From Scleroderma bovista (lineage: Eukaryota > Basidiomycota > Agaricomycetes > Boletales > Sclerodermataceae), in the NCBI GenBank assembly GCA_037178675.1, contig JAYMGJ010000098.1:62001-126000 (forward strand): DNA of 64,000 nt, in the 5' to 3' direction. Position numbers and translations under genes: made by a program. The notes beneath the pieces were generated by a model, which was given only the letters and a program-made list of their open reading frames with translations, made no database searches and was not told the origin of the DNA. Below, piece after piece: positions 48,658 through 59,921 of this stretch (the stretch's first letter is position 1; every line of letters starts with the position of its first letter).

Positions 48658-49925
48658 TTACCACCTAGCAGCGGGTGCACGTCCACGTTCCCTGAAACCG
48701 CCGGGACCCTTTTGGTGGATCTGGCCTGCCGGCATCGCGGAGCTATCTAGTTCGTGCACCCGGTAACGGCCGCGCCTTTCATCAAGGTAGCTAATGGGCC
48801 CCGCGATAAGGGCAGGGTCTTCGAACTCTTGCATGGACAGCATCATCTTGGGTAATGGTGAGCTGTTGCGACGTACAGTGCGCCCCCTCGAAACGGGAGA
48901 ACATGACCAGTCGAAGACTGGTTCCACGTTACTCCGGCTGTCTTGTTGGGCACGTTGCATGAGGAGCGAGGTATTTTGGCATGCTCGGGAACGTGAGCGA
49001 GAACGAGACTGGGAACGTCGCCTGGTACGAGATATGCCGGGCTCACGGAGACGACCACGGGGGGTGGCTTCTACTGCCCGCAAACCAGAAACGGCGAGCA
49101 AGGAAGCCAACTTGGGGGTGGGTGGAGACGGCTGGCTGATATGGGGGGTGTTATCGGGGGAGGACACTTGAAGCGGGGAGCGTCGAGGGGCATTGATCTG
49201 CAGCAAAGAAAAATACGCAGGCAGGCTAGCTCTGTTGCGACTCTTCCTGGACTTGGATCCGATAGTGGATTTGTCCATCTCGTGGTCATGGTCTACAGGT
49301 GCGGTTTCACAGTAGCTCTGCGGTGCTTTGTGAGTGCCGTCAACGAGATCATCCTCTGAGGAAGAGGTGTTCTGCGTGCCAGTGAAGCTGGACATGGACG
49401 GGGTGCGCGAATGCAACATAGGGATCAAAGAGCGGTGGTTGGTTGCGGATGGACGCCGGGTATAGTTCAAGCTCGACGACTTCGCGGGTAAATGGGCGCC
49501 AGCGAGGCAGCTGATGGCGTCCAGAGAGACATCCGGGCGTTCGCCGTCATAGCCCGCGTCTTCGCCTATGCTAACAAGAGCTTCGTCGTCATCGGCGTCG
49601 GTGAATACGGACCAGGAAGCGGAAGAGGTGGACGAGGACGATGTCGAATGCCTGACCCGCTTGGTAAATGCAGACAAATCGGAGCCGAGAGCGGACGGGA
49701 GGAGAGCTGGGACATCGTCGCCCATGGCGCAGTCGAGGGAGGGAGAGGAGAGGACACTGCTTGCTGTGGATATGGCGGGTGAGTTGAAGGTGTCGTGGGC
49801 CTCGCACTCGTCACTGCAATAAGCGCGACTGGGAAGGTAAGACGGGGAAGGTAGGATGTACAAGGGAACGGCTACCTGTCGTCGGGGAGACGCTTTGAGC
49901 AGGTGAGGCAGATCTCCTCGAACAT
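48658..49925 (-). CDS. ECL1-family (lifespan regulatory) zinc-binding protein
   Basis: Ecl1-type proteins are small fungal factors that extend chronological lifespan and respond to zinc or sulfur limitation. ATG 49,925 starts MFEEICLTCSKRLPDDSRAY followed by CSDECEA; the CxxC...CxxxC pair is the family zinc motif. An intron within it (GTAGCC...CCCAG, phase 2) joins LPDD to SRAYCS. The remaining roughly 385 residues are far longer than yeast or fission-yeast members. They are Ser-rich, with RTRRRSQSRSRSRSRA (an RS-repeat tract near 48,990-49,040) and VFDWSCSPVSRGR, ending GFRERGRAPAARW. Upstream in-frame sequence to 50,268 is non-coding leader. Function in basidiomycetes is not established. 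Confidence 0.75.
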
Positions 49926-50465
49926 GAGGAATGGGCGAATGGCTGAGTGCGACGACGAGGACGAGGAGAGGAGCAAAAGACTGGTTGAGAAGAGAGGAAA
50001 AGGGAAGAGAGCGACGGGCCGTTAAATATGGCTGGACGCCGCACAGGAGAATGGAAATTTCACGCAATGGTGAAAGCGTGAATTCGAAAAGGAAAGGGTC
50101 TGTGAAGTCGCAAAATAGGTTATCTGTGTAATAATATTCGCAAAATATTGTTGTACACGTGCACTCGACAGAAAACATTGTCTGAATGACAGAATATTGT
50201 GCGCATTTCTGCCTTGTTCCACTGTCGCACGTTTGATGGCGTGCTCCCTCGCAGAGGCCATAAGCCACGGCCCAGAATGCTTGTCATGCCACAGGGATGG
50301 ATTCTGTCCGGCAGTCAAACTCACAACACACAACTCGTCCACGGTTCACGTGCATCGATACCCCCGTAACTACGAGAACTCGTAGATCAACGTGCGTCCA
50401 ACTGAGTGCGAGTGAATGTTCTCGAACAGTAGCTCGATGTATGTAATAGTGCCCGCTCCTTCAAG
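49926..50465. other. Intergenic, ECL1-family promoter
   Basis: About 540 bp upstream of the ECL1-family start and downstream of the VPS54 stop. No gene. The frames read here are extensions of the ECL1-family frame or lack any family resemblance. Confidence 0.5.
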
Positions 50466-53400
50466 TCAACTTGCACTGTCACCAGCCTGGGGTATTGGCA
50501 TCATCGCTCCATTTGTCACCGCGGGGTTTTCGCCTATACCTTGAATGTCATCTCCGGATCCACGCGTCAAGTCATGACCCACTTGCAAAGCGGGCTGTGG
50601 CGCACGGGAGCTGCCACGGGGCGGCGGAACAACCTCACCGCCATCCTCAGCGATGGCGTCGCTGCAAAGCGTGATCTCACTCGGCGTTTCGGAGGGTGCC
50701 TGCTCGGGTGTCGGAAGAGGCTTCTCCGGCTTGAGACTCTCCCGCCTAGAAAGGAACCCTTTGATGCGCTCGTTCGGACTTGGGATCGCCCGTAGTGTGC
50801 CAAGGGCCGACTTTCGGGGTACCAACTTCTCACCCACCAGTGTCTCCAGCATGTTCGTGGGCGCGTTCACGTTCTTGAGCACCGAAAGCTTCTGATGCAA
50901 AAATCGGGCGTCGGCTAGCATCCTGCGTCGAAACAAGTCAACCATCATCACAAACGTTCACGCGCCTTGCGGCCAATTCACGCACCGATCCTTCGCCTCC
51001 TGACTTTGCACCTCGATGTTGGTGTACTCTTCAGAGAGACGGTGATTGATTGCCGCAAACACTTGGGACATGACATACTGCGACGCATTAAAGGCGGTTA
51101 CATTCACTCGCGAACCAGCTCACCTCGACGGTCGGCGCAGACAAGTAGCGTGACAGCACCTTGTGCAACGTGACCGTTTCCTTCACTAGAAGTTCCATAT
51201 AGTCGTTGACACCGACCCCCTGCTTAGACACTTCCCAATTCACCGACTAAGGGTAGACATTAGGGTAAGTGGCGTTTGCATAAATAGGTTGGAACACAAC
51301 CAAAACTGACTTGAAGCGACTTGATATGTGCAGTAATCCGGTCACCCATGATGGCGATCAACTTGGAATGGATTTCATTTTGATGCTCTTGGAAGTCCTT
51401 TGCCAGATAACGGTATCTTATCGTTAGTAGCGCCACTACTTTACAACCGACCCGGCGCACCCGCTTCAATTTGTCAAACTCAACCAGCATCACTGCCTGG
51501 TTTGGCCCGAGGTGCCGTCGAAATGTTTCCCGTATATAGGGGATAAGAGCCACCATTATGGAAAGTGATTGCGATGCTAGCGCTGGAATAGATAGATTTC
51601 AAAACAAGGTCAAACGGCAAGGCACGACTATACCGACCCAGATGTTTTGCCGTAATATTTTTCAGACCAGCTGACCGCATCGCCCCTGCGCCGAGGACAA
51701 CCTGGCACGTTCGCGAATTGAATGCCTTCAGAAATTCTATTATGCGGCTCATGGTCTCCGTGTTGAGTGTCGACAGGTTCACGACTAGCCGGAGATAATC
51801 CAACATCAGTCCAAGCACGGCCCCAGTCGCCGAAACACAAAAGTACGGCCGATCTTCGATACGAATATACTTGGTCGATGGTCCAGAAGGTGCCAAATCC
51901 GTTTTGGCAGATTGTGGAGACGATGGTAACATCGAGGCACTACTGCCATTAGCCGCAAAAGTCGTAGCAGAGGGCGAATGCCGAATGATAAGCTCAGGTG
52001 AGTCCCGTACAGCCGAATCGACCAGCACGTCTGCAAGGTGTTGCAAAGATGGGGGGACTTCTATTTGATTCCATTGCTCGTCCTCGACAAGCTTTGCGGA
52101 CTGGTTGATGTGTGACTGGTGGAAGGTTTGTAGGAACAATTTCGCCTGCAGAACGCACGTCAAACACGCACACCACTAGGCACCGTATGGATCTTATCCA
52201 GGATCCTAATACTTACCTGGCTAAGTATGGTCCCTCTTAGCCCCACGATCATGCGACGACATATAACTTCGCATTTAACCATAAAGTTCCACGATTCGTC
52301 GAAAAACTCCAGAAAGCTCGGCAGGTCCAGGTGTGCATGTTGTTCTGACCGATAACCTATGACTTTGGCTGTGAACTTGTTCGAGAGGTCCGCCGCCGTG
52401 GACAAGATATCCGACAACTCCTCTCGTAAAGAAGGGAGGTCGACGGTCAATTCGGGCGATCTGGCATTGAGAAAAAATAGATGCGTCACCAAACCTGGAA
52501 CGCGATATAGAGTTTCCGAATCGACTCACAGCTGCTTCTCCAGTACGTCCATGAGAATGCTACTCTGAACCTGCAGGCCCTGGATTCCGTTCAGATGGCT
52601 CCCGTACACTTTAGCGATAATCCCTAGGAAGTCGCCGTGTGTCTTGGAACGTAAATGGTTAGGAAGTCCACTTTTGGTTCAAATGAGAACGTATTGCTAT
52701 CGTCTGCGCACCACCTACCTCGTGGCACTCTTTGGATTCTTGTCTTCTTCGTCTGGATCAAACGATGGCAGATGCTATTCACAGAGTTTAGGTTCGTGTG
52801 GAGCTGCTAGAATTCCACTTACATGTTTCATTATCCCTCTGAATTCATTCGCAACGACCTCCCGCCAAGATAGCATCCCTTCCCTGACCCCTTTGGTTCG
52901 AAGGAGGCCATGTAGTAGTGGACGTAACCTATCGGCCAACGTCAAGTTCATACTACCGACCGATTCAGAATGTGCATGATCGCTATTGATGCGTTCGAGC
53001 AAATCAATTCTGAGCACACCGACAAGGTCTGAGGTCAATGATGATGCTATCTCCATTGTTAACGCTCGGAGATGTGATGGGAGAGAAGAGAAGGCCTGAA
53101 GGTCAGACAGACGTATTGATGATATTGATGACTTCTGGCTCCAAGGATTCTTATCTTCAGGCGGCGGAGATTCGGGAGTCGGGGGAAGAGAAGATAGTCC
53201 ACCATTAGTTTTGTGGGAAGAACGCTTGCACGCTACGGGGTGGTGGGAAACGGTAGAATCGGCCAACGGTGGTTCCCAGAGCATCTCGATGCTCTCAATT
53301 ACCTGCAACGCTTCATCCCACTGTCCAGCGCCTACGAGACTCTTTGCAACTCCCAACATCTCCACCACAGAGCCTATCTCCTTGACACTCTCACAGACAG

Positions 53401-54383
53401 ACCCAAGATTTAGGAGCTTGCTTTCCGCTCTAACCACTGCCAACCCACGTTTTGCACCATTCTCGTCAATGTCATTCAACAGTCCACGGAGTTTAGAAAG
53501 CCGATCCAGACACCGTTCAGACTCCGTCTGTAGGTCTTGGAGGTTCGTCAGCGCGGCGAAGAAGGACCTGGATCGTAGAGATATTTCGCGAACGAGGTGC
53601 TGTTCGACGGTGTCAGCGTGGTGCGAGAGTTTTTCCAGAAGAGGCAACGAGTAAGATAGCGAGGAAGGATCCAACGTGTCGTCGTCGTCATCGTCGTCCT
53701 GGCGTTCAGTGACAGCATTGAAGATGTGAGGATTTCCTAGATCGAATTCAGAATCGAAGAACACGGCCGGTACGGAGTTTAGTGGTGTCAGTAATTTACT
53801 CGAGTTCACTGTTTGTGGGGAAAACAGAATGTCTGTCGACGAACGGGGAGTAGAAGGACCATCTAAGTGAGATGACCCGTCGTGATCCAACTGTGTAGTG
53901 TGTACGAATCTCTCCCATTCTGGAGTGACTACACGCAAATATGAATCGAAATCCTTGCGCTTTACTCGCGGCAATAATGCAGGAACGACATGTGGAAGTG
54001 AGGAGTGAGCCTTCGGGGGAGCCTGACTTCGACGTGGGTTATTCAGGACGGTTGATATGGCTGCAGGGCGCGGTTAGGAACAACGACGGTATTTCATCAG
54101 CACCCTTACCGTTGAACCCTTGGGTGGAGCTGCTCCAGTCTGAAGGCAAAGCACCGAGGGGAAGGTTGCGCGCGGAAGTGTTTGGAATATCGACGCGAGG
54201 TGCAAGTCCAAAGTAGTCGCCTCCACCACGCCCCTCCGTAGTTTCGGACACGCTTTTAGGACCTCTTCTGTGAGAGGCAGCATCCCATTGAAACCTGAAC
54301 GCGCCAACAGCCGATTGAGAGGGATCTGGAGGAAAACCTACGGGTGAACCTGGCCTTGATGGACTGGTGGAATACTCAGACAT
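50466..54383 (-). CDS. VPS54: VPS54, GARP tethering-complex subunit
   Basis: Tethers endosome-derived vesicles at the trans-Golgi network. ATG 54,383 (MSEYSTSPSRPGSPVGFPPD). Next the conserved N-terminal CATCHR region: KDFDSYLRVVTPEWERFVHT, SVPAVFFDSEFDLGNPHIFN, and LPLLEKLSHHADTVEQHLVR with EISLRSRSFFAALTNLQDLQ, a coiled-coil predicted to assemble with Vps51-53. The middle contains AKSLVGAGQWDEALQVIESI. The Vps54-like C-terminal domain has SRIIEFLKAFNSRTCQVVLG with GAGAMRSAGLKNITAKHLAL, ETFRRHLGPNQAVMLVEFDK, and YLAKDFQEHQNEIHSKLIAI with MGDRITAHIKSLQ. A low-complexity tail ends at 50,466. A seven-Asp run (about 53,683-53,703) lies in a loop. Ten or more introns. Confidence 0.92.
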
Positions 54384-54483
54384 GCCTGATTAAGCGCTTG
54401 CATCCACACCGCAGTCTACTAGCGCAACCACTTCGGTTGATCATATCCACAGTCTATACTTCGGAACTACACAACTACGAACC

Positions 54484-55459
54484 ATGGCATCCACTCTGGC
54501 GCTACCCGCTCCCATCAAGAAAGCATTCAGCCTCTTCCCTCTGTATACACATCCGCCGGTGCCAGTGTCGGTGAGATATCCACTGGTGAAGCCAACATTA
54601 TGGATCGCACCACCACGTACATTACTCGACGGCAATGCCAGTGTTGATATTCTCAGTTCGGACGTAGAGTGTTTGAAATGGCAAGCTTATATTGCCCTTC
54701 GAGGCCTGACAGATATTGCCGTACGCTGGGATATACCTCCAGAGGGCGCACTTGAAGGGAGGCTCCCAAACCTCCACGTTCCTGCGTACGTAGATGCCGA
54801 GAACCAGTTGCTGGCAGCACAACATATCCCGGGTTGGGTCGATAGTCGAGTCGCCAGTGGAGTTGATGCTTTGGAGGGTTACAAAAATCAGCAGGCAAAA
54901 GACGAAAGCCACGCCTGGGTCTCCTTACTCGAAGGTATTGTGCATGCTACTTTGGTACGTCAAGTTCGACTTCCTTGAGATAAATTTTGACGCGACTTTG
55001 CCGGCACCAAGGTTGTATCGCAGCCGACACGGTCGTTCTTGAATGCATTCATTCAATCAGATGGAAACAAGGGTCATTCCATAGAGGCCATTCTGAATCC
55101 TCCACCAGCCCCCCTAACAGGATTCGGTTCCATATTCCCTCCTTTCGGTGCAAATGTGACGCTGCCCACGCTCCAAGGCCAATACACGGCGGCAGTTACT
55201 GCCTTGTCAGAAAGACTGGGGGAAGACAAATGGTTTCTTGGAAGCATGTGCGTGGATCTGATACTTCCTGTCTCTGTCACCTCACTCTTCTACAAGAAAC
55301 CCTACAGCGCTTGATGCGCTTATTTTCGCATATCTTCACACTATTCTACACAGCAAAGATTCTACGCGGGTGGAGGTTGCTCGTCGTGCTAACCTTGTTA
55401 CTTGGGAACGACGCGTCAGGGCGCAAGTTCAAGCTACCTTCTGTACGGTGACGAACTAA
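54484..55459 (+). CDS. Metaxin-like SAM-complex protein (SAM37/metaxin family)
   Basis: Mitochondrial outer-membrane protein with GST-like folds; it helps the SAM complex insert beta-barrels. ATG 54,484 (MASTLALPAPIKKAFSLFPL) with the N-terminal thioredoxin-like part: SSDVECLKWQAYIALRGLTD, VRWDIPPEGALEGRLPNLHV with PAYVDAENQLLAAQHIPGWV, then KDESHAWVSLLEGIVHATL. After an intron: TRSFLNAFIQSDGNKGHSIE, and LSERLGEDKWFLGS, which is followed by another intron. The last exon ALDALIFAYLHTILHSKDST with RVEVARRANLVTWERRVRAQ ends at TAA 55,457-55,459. No C-terminal membrane anchor was found after this stop. Converges with the TLC gene 100 bp away. Confidence 0.85.
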
Positions 55460-55560
55460 TTCCGGAGATAAGACATGATATAACCAGTTATGGATATTAT
55501 AACGAATTTAATGGCATCTAAATATTCACTTGGTTGATTCCCTACATCCAACCTGACTTC

Positions 55561-56843
55561 TTAGCATTCCTTATGTTCGAAGGCCTTATGGCCATTGGCC
55601 TTTGGGTGATGATCATTGACATTGTTTGGCTTGTTTGGGAAGCGCTTCCGCAGTGCAGATATCATCTTGGTGAACCTAAAAAGTTGTTGTCATCAGCGAC
55701 GGATCGTATTTCCTGGAGTGGCACCTCACCAGAACCAGTTCAGCAGGTTCAGCAGGATATTCCCACCTCCGTACACTACAATGAAGAAGAATGGGAGCTG
55801 GTCATAGACGTTGCACATTGTCTTCATGAAGTCATAAGACTTCAAAGACCGCTCAGCAAACAGCTCTCGGCACGATTCAGTAGAACCTTACAATAATGCT
55901 GCCCCATATTAATCGCACGCTGGAGAATGTTCCTAGTAATACAACGCCATTGATGAGCTGGAGCGTGCTGCCCGTTTTACCAGTTTTGTCCAGGAACCTA
56001 TAAGGCTCAGCTTCTGAAGGGACTATCTCCGCTCCTCCAAAAACTTACCAGTGGATATCAAGAAAGATAGTGCTCCTGCAATGCAAACATTATGAACAAG
56101 GCAATAGAGTTCCGGAAATCAACTCACACTTCCCAAAACAAGAAGCGCACGCCGTAGTACTGCGCAAACGGCCTCTTTTATCCATGTCAGATGTGAGTAA
56201 CAAATCACTTCTAACTACTCACGCTACCAAGTAAGAAGACACAGAGGCACGCGATACCTGGAAATGCGTGATAGGTGGATAAGGGGTGATGGAAATTACT
56301 GGAAAAAGGATACCGTGGAGCACAAATCCAATTTCAGTGTAATGAACGATTGCTTCGGTAGCGTCCCAAACAAAATATCTGAAGGGTTATTAAGCACTGC
56401 GCTGGAGTGTCAACAACACAAACAAGATTACCCGCATGAGAGTGCCATGACAAAACTTGAGCCCCTATGAAAACCGAAGGCACGGTCTGCATCGAGAGTG
56501 GGGATGTTCAAACACCGGGAGGAGAGGGCAACGATCAACGCTGCGTGAACAAGCGAAACTACGTGGGCATCCCTGTGGACATTTCAAGTCGACATGAGCT
56601 ACTACGTTGACGCGTCATCAATGCTCACCAGTTGTTACGCGTCTTCTCACTGGCCTTGCCGTATGCAGTTGGGAAAATGACCCTGCTTACAACGGGCGAC
56701 AAGATACGATGCAGGGCGAAGAAGAAGAAGGTAGCAAAGACGAGGGTATCTGCAAATTCCGACAGGACTTGTAGGTGGAGTTTCTCTCCAAGGGGTTGGG
56801 ACACGTCGCGGATGTACGAGCGTATGCCTTGGATTAAAGCCAT
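55561..56843 (-). CDS. TLC (TRAM/LAG1/CLN8)-domain membrane protein
   Basis: Multi-pass ER or Golgi membrane protein of the TMEM56-like group; role in lipid handling is inferred from the domain only. ATG 56,843 reads MALIQGIRSYIRDVSQPLGE and then FADTLVFATFFFFALHRILS (helix 1) and AYGKASEKTRNNW. Later exons give AHVVSLVHAALIVALSSRCL with DADRAFGF, FGWDATEAIVHYTEIGFVLH, TGSTLQLINGVVLLGTFSSV with RLIWGS, and SYDFMKTMCNVYDQLPFFFI with VVYGGGNILLN. The last exon FTKMISALRKRFPNKPNNVN ends EHKEC with the stop at 55,561-55,563. A 120-codon plus-strand frame (55,534-55,896) is antisense to the last exons. It lacks the Lag1 HH-type motif, so it is probably not a ceramide synthase. Confidence 0.82.
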
Positions 56844-57488
56844 GAATCACAACCAGTAGTTGCGAGAAGGTAATGGTGTGGTACAACTGACTGCAGGTCA
56901 CGAGTCGGGTGGTGGAAGATGAGTTATGTATTTTATGGGGCTTTGCTCCGACTGTCAATATTAATGCCGTGTCTCACCGGGATATCACTGCGACCCTGGG
57001 ATGGACAAGGCTATTGTTTTCACCTGGAATGACCAAGTGCCATGGCGTTTCATATCGTGCAGCCTCATCTGGGCCTGGGTCTTTCGGTCCCGGTGGAACA
57101 CAACCATTACTGCGAACTTGGTATTTTATGTCATCAACTTGTGTACATTGCAACGCCATAAAGACAAATAATGACAACCCAAAAAATGAATCGACTAGCT
57201 TTGGTGGGCGACTGGAAGAAGGGAAAGCCGAGGGGAGACACGAGTTGGAACAAAGCATCTCGAAAACAGCCATAGCCAGGTTATGAAAATGTAAAGATGA
57301 GCATCAACCCCGCACTCCACGGAAAATAGAAAAGCGTAGCGAGCGTGAACGTGTGCGATAATAGACACGGCAAAATGGTGTGAGGGTACTGGTCGGTATG
57401 TTTTCTTCTGCGCGTCCCCCACTCTCTTGAGGATATAATGAAAACGGGCAGGGTATTCCACAACAGTAGGGTATAGCGAGGGTAACCT
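56844..57488. other. Intergenic between TLC gene and G-gamma A
   Basis: About 645 bp, both flanking genes on the minus strand. A 99-codon minus frame at 56,974-57,273 and an overlapping one to 57,461 show no splice-linked partners or family motif, and I do not call them. Confidence 0.45.
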
Positions 57489-57845
57489 TCACATCACCAC
57501 GCAATTGCAGCCTGTCTGGGGCGGTGCATATGGGTCCTCACCCTTCCCAACAGGTCCCCAGACTGATGGTACCTGCCACCCATGGATGAGTTGCATTAAC
57601 ATGAGACCAGCAACAAGTGATCCACGTACCAAGTGGTCTTTTGTCGTTTTGCAATAATGGATCAAACTGGCACAACTGTTTAGCACGTCCAATTTTAGAT
57701 ATTGAGTTCATGTAACTAACCTCGAACTAGCCTCGCTTACTCTCATCCGGGGCCGTGCCAAATCTTCACGTAGTCGCTGGTTGTGCTCTGTGAGCCGGCG
57801 AAGCTTCAGCTCGGACATAGATTGCTTGTGCGGACGGGAGTTCAT
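57489..57845 (-). CDS. Heterotrimeric G-protein gamma subunit A (CaaX CVVM)
   Basis: Pairs with G-beta in pheromone or nutrient signalling at the plasma membrane. ATG 57,845 gives [20 protein letters not shown] and [20 protein letters not shown], the coiled helix that packs on G-beta. An intron with a GTTAGT donor and TTGTGCCAG acceptor joins SEASS to [13 protein letters not shown]; a second (GTACGT...GGCAG) leads to [19 protein letters not shown]. The protein ends [12 protein letters not shown] is a prenylation CaaX box, with a second Cys two residues before as a likely palmitoylation site. About 85 residues, like yeast Ste18 and Cryptococcus Gpg proteins. The open frames in the introns (for example [12 protein letters not shown]) are not protein. 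Confidence 0.93.
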
Positions 57846-58013
57846 CACGGAAAGTAAGAAAGCGTGCTTGACACGACAAAGACCCGCTTAAAGATCCTAT
57901 CAGACCACAAGGACAACAACACGAGAAACAAGTCGTGTACTGACCAAGATACGGGGCAAAAGCAAAAGTGGGAATGAAGTAGCGGACTTTGAATTCCGCT
58001 TTTACTTGCACTC

Positions 58014-59093
58014 ATGGTTCGTCTCAACAAGAAAGCTACAGGGCGCCCACGGTCAAGCGCATCACGCACTGTTGGGTCACGTTAGAAGACTGTTGTTATG
58101 CTGGGCTTTGACTGATTATTTCGGAAATTGGCTGGTTTTACAGCGATCTTTGACTGGCCCAATGTGGTCCAACATGTGTCCTACCGGTCCCCACGCACGC
58201 AGCCTAATGGCATCCGATACTTCAACCGTTCGGTTAGATGTCAAGCACCTGGTTCCTTTAAAGTGCACACTCGCAATACAGTTACAGAAGCCGACGATGA
58301 CGATGACGATGACAACAACATAGGATTCGATGGTGAAAGCATTCTCAGTAACGACAACGATTCCAATTGGGATGACGACGCGACCCTAATGGCATTGTTG
58401 GACGAGTAAACTGATTCTACCGACGTTGGTTCTTGATTGACTCAACTTTTGGTAGTCCTGAAGAGGTGGTCGACAACGATAGGACCGCAGTCGTCGATCG
58501 ATTGGAACCGGTCTTTTCCTCGCGTCGTGCTCAAGAAAAAGAGTACACCAAGCAAGTTTTCTTACGAGCCATACAGAACACCAAGCACATTCACGCGGCT
58601 GTCGAGGAGGATATTAGCATCCGATTCCTTCAAGCTGTCTCCCTGTTCGACAACAAGTCGAGGTATGCTGAGGAAGCTGGGCGACGTGGACAGCAAGGAG
58701 CCTCTACTAGTTATGACGAAGCTAAGGCTTGTTATCCCATATGCGACTGGGCCTGGTCTCCATCTCTAACCTGATGCGGAACACGGTAGAAATCTCTTAT
58801 CGAACTTTTCAATGAACTGCAGGCCCTCGCTGCGGAGGATAAGGCTCAGTTCCAGTCCTTGAAGGAGACGATCGGATCATTCGGTAGCACGAGTTATTGA
58901 TATTCGCTCTCCACAAAGGTCTCTGACGTATTATTCACATCCAGTGCGGCAGTTACGACAACGCGCAGCGGAACTACACGATGACGTCGAACGGCTGATC
59001 TCGATTCTGGATAAGAAAGCAAGGCAGCTTGGCGCCGAGGACGATGCCAAGGCGAAGGAGAAACTACTCCGTGGCATACTTGAGAAATACTAG
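58014..59093 (+). CDS. Unrecognised acidic/coiled-coil protein
   Basis: ATG 58,014 gives MVRLNKKATGRPRSSASRTV. An intron with donor GTTAGA (phase 1) leads to IFDWPNVVQHVSYRSPRTQP and RYFNRSVRCQAPGSFKVHTR, then a seven-Asp acidic stretch and DNDSNWDDDATLMALLD. A second intron (GTAAAC...TGGTAG) joins in frame to DPEEVVDNDRTAVVDRLEPV and the helix FLRAIQNTKHIHAAVEEDIS. The exon structure around 58,660-58,790 is unclear. Then LFNELQALAAEDKAQFQSLK, an intron, and VRQLRQRAAELHDDVERLIS ending AKEKLLRGILEKY with stop at 59,091-59,093. It is strongly helical and charged at the C-terminus. No family recognised. Divergent from G-gamma A (168 bp) and upstream of G-gamma B on the same strand. Confidence 0.6.
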
Positions 59094-59393
59094 CCAGTGG
59101 CGATGGGACCGATGTTCTTTTGTTCCTTGTCGCTAAGACTTTGGAGTTGTTGAAAAGGCTGACGCGAGTTTTCCATTTGCCTAGCACTTCTCACCGTCTT
59201 CTGTCAATGCCATGGTGTTCGTTTGATTCTTTCTCTGTGTTGTGTGATTTCAAATGATCTCTTGTAATATCCAATATTCCCCGGGTCACCAGATGCCGTC
59301 GTCAAGGAACTCGCGGTGTCCGTTCGGTCGACCACTTTCACCCTGCTGCCCCCGCTGTCCAGCAGTTTTCTTGATAGTTTTATTCTTTTCCCC

Positions 59394-59742
59394 ATGATCA
59401 CTGCTCGGTCCATGTCAGAGTTGCGGTATCGCCGCGTACTCGAGCATAACCAACGGCTGAGGGAAGATCTTGCAAGGTCCAGAATTCGCGTCAGTGAAGC
59501 AAGCTCTAGGTGCATTTCTGAATTCTTCATCATGCCCGCAATGCCAGTAACTGACCTTTACTCTCAGTTTGATTCGATATTGTAAAACGACCAACGACCC
59601 TCTTGTCTATCTCCATTTTTTCTCCGTTCCACTACGCTGACGCCATACATAGGTGCCTTCTGTGTGGGGATCCGGGCAAAATGCCGAAGGTCCATATGCG
59701 CTGCAGGGGTCCAAGAAATTCTGCTGCTGCAGCATACAATAG
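59394..59742 (+). CDS. Heterotrimeric G-protein gamma subunit B (CaaX CSIQ)
   Basis: Second G-gamma. The GTG-opened frame at 59,316 is ignored; ATG 59,394 gives [20 protein letters not shown] then [18 protein letters not shown]. Intron 1 (GTGCAT...TCTCAG, phase 2) joins to [13 protein letters not shown]; intron 2 (GTCTAT...ACATAG) to [20 protein letters not shown] and KKFCCCSIQ. The core matches G-gamma A nearly residue for residue at [23 protein letters not shown] and VPSVWG, but the C-terminal linker differs. CSIQ should be farnesylated, and two more Cys precede it. Intron positions and phases are the same as in G-gamma A, showing common descent. About 80 residues. Confidence 0.92.
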
Positions 59743-59921
59743 TTCAAACCCTGGAGATCCGCAAGCACTGAACCACACCATTCACTCCACTGGCTATACC
59801 ACATTGTAATGTAATCATTGAGAACTGCTCTAGGCGATCTTCCCGCTTAGGCTATAACTGGGTTGGACACATCACATCTGCCTACATGTTTTTTCTAATA
59901 TGCGGTGCGGGTAACAATGTT

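Noticed and set aside
53211..53654. 147-codon plus-strand frame
   Set aside because: Antisense to the conserved coiled-coil part of VPS54.
56974..57273. 99-codon minus-strand frame
   Set aside because: No splice partners, no motif, and it lies between the TLC and G-gamma A genes in likely untranslated sequence.
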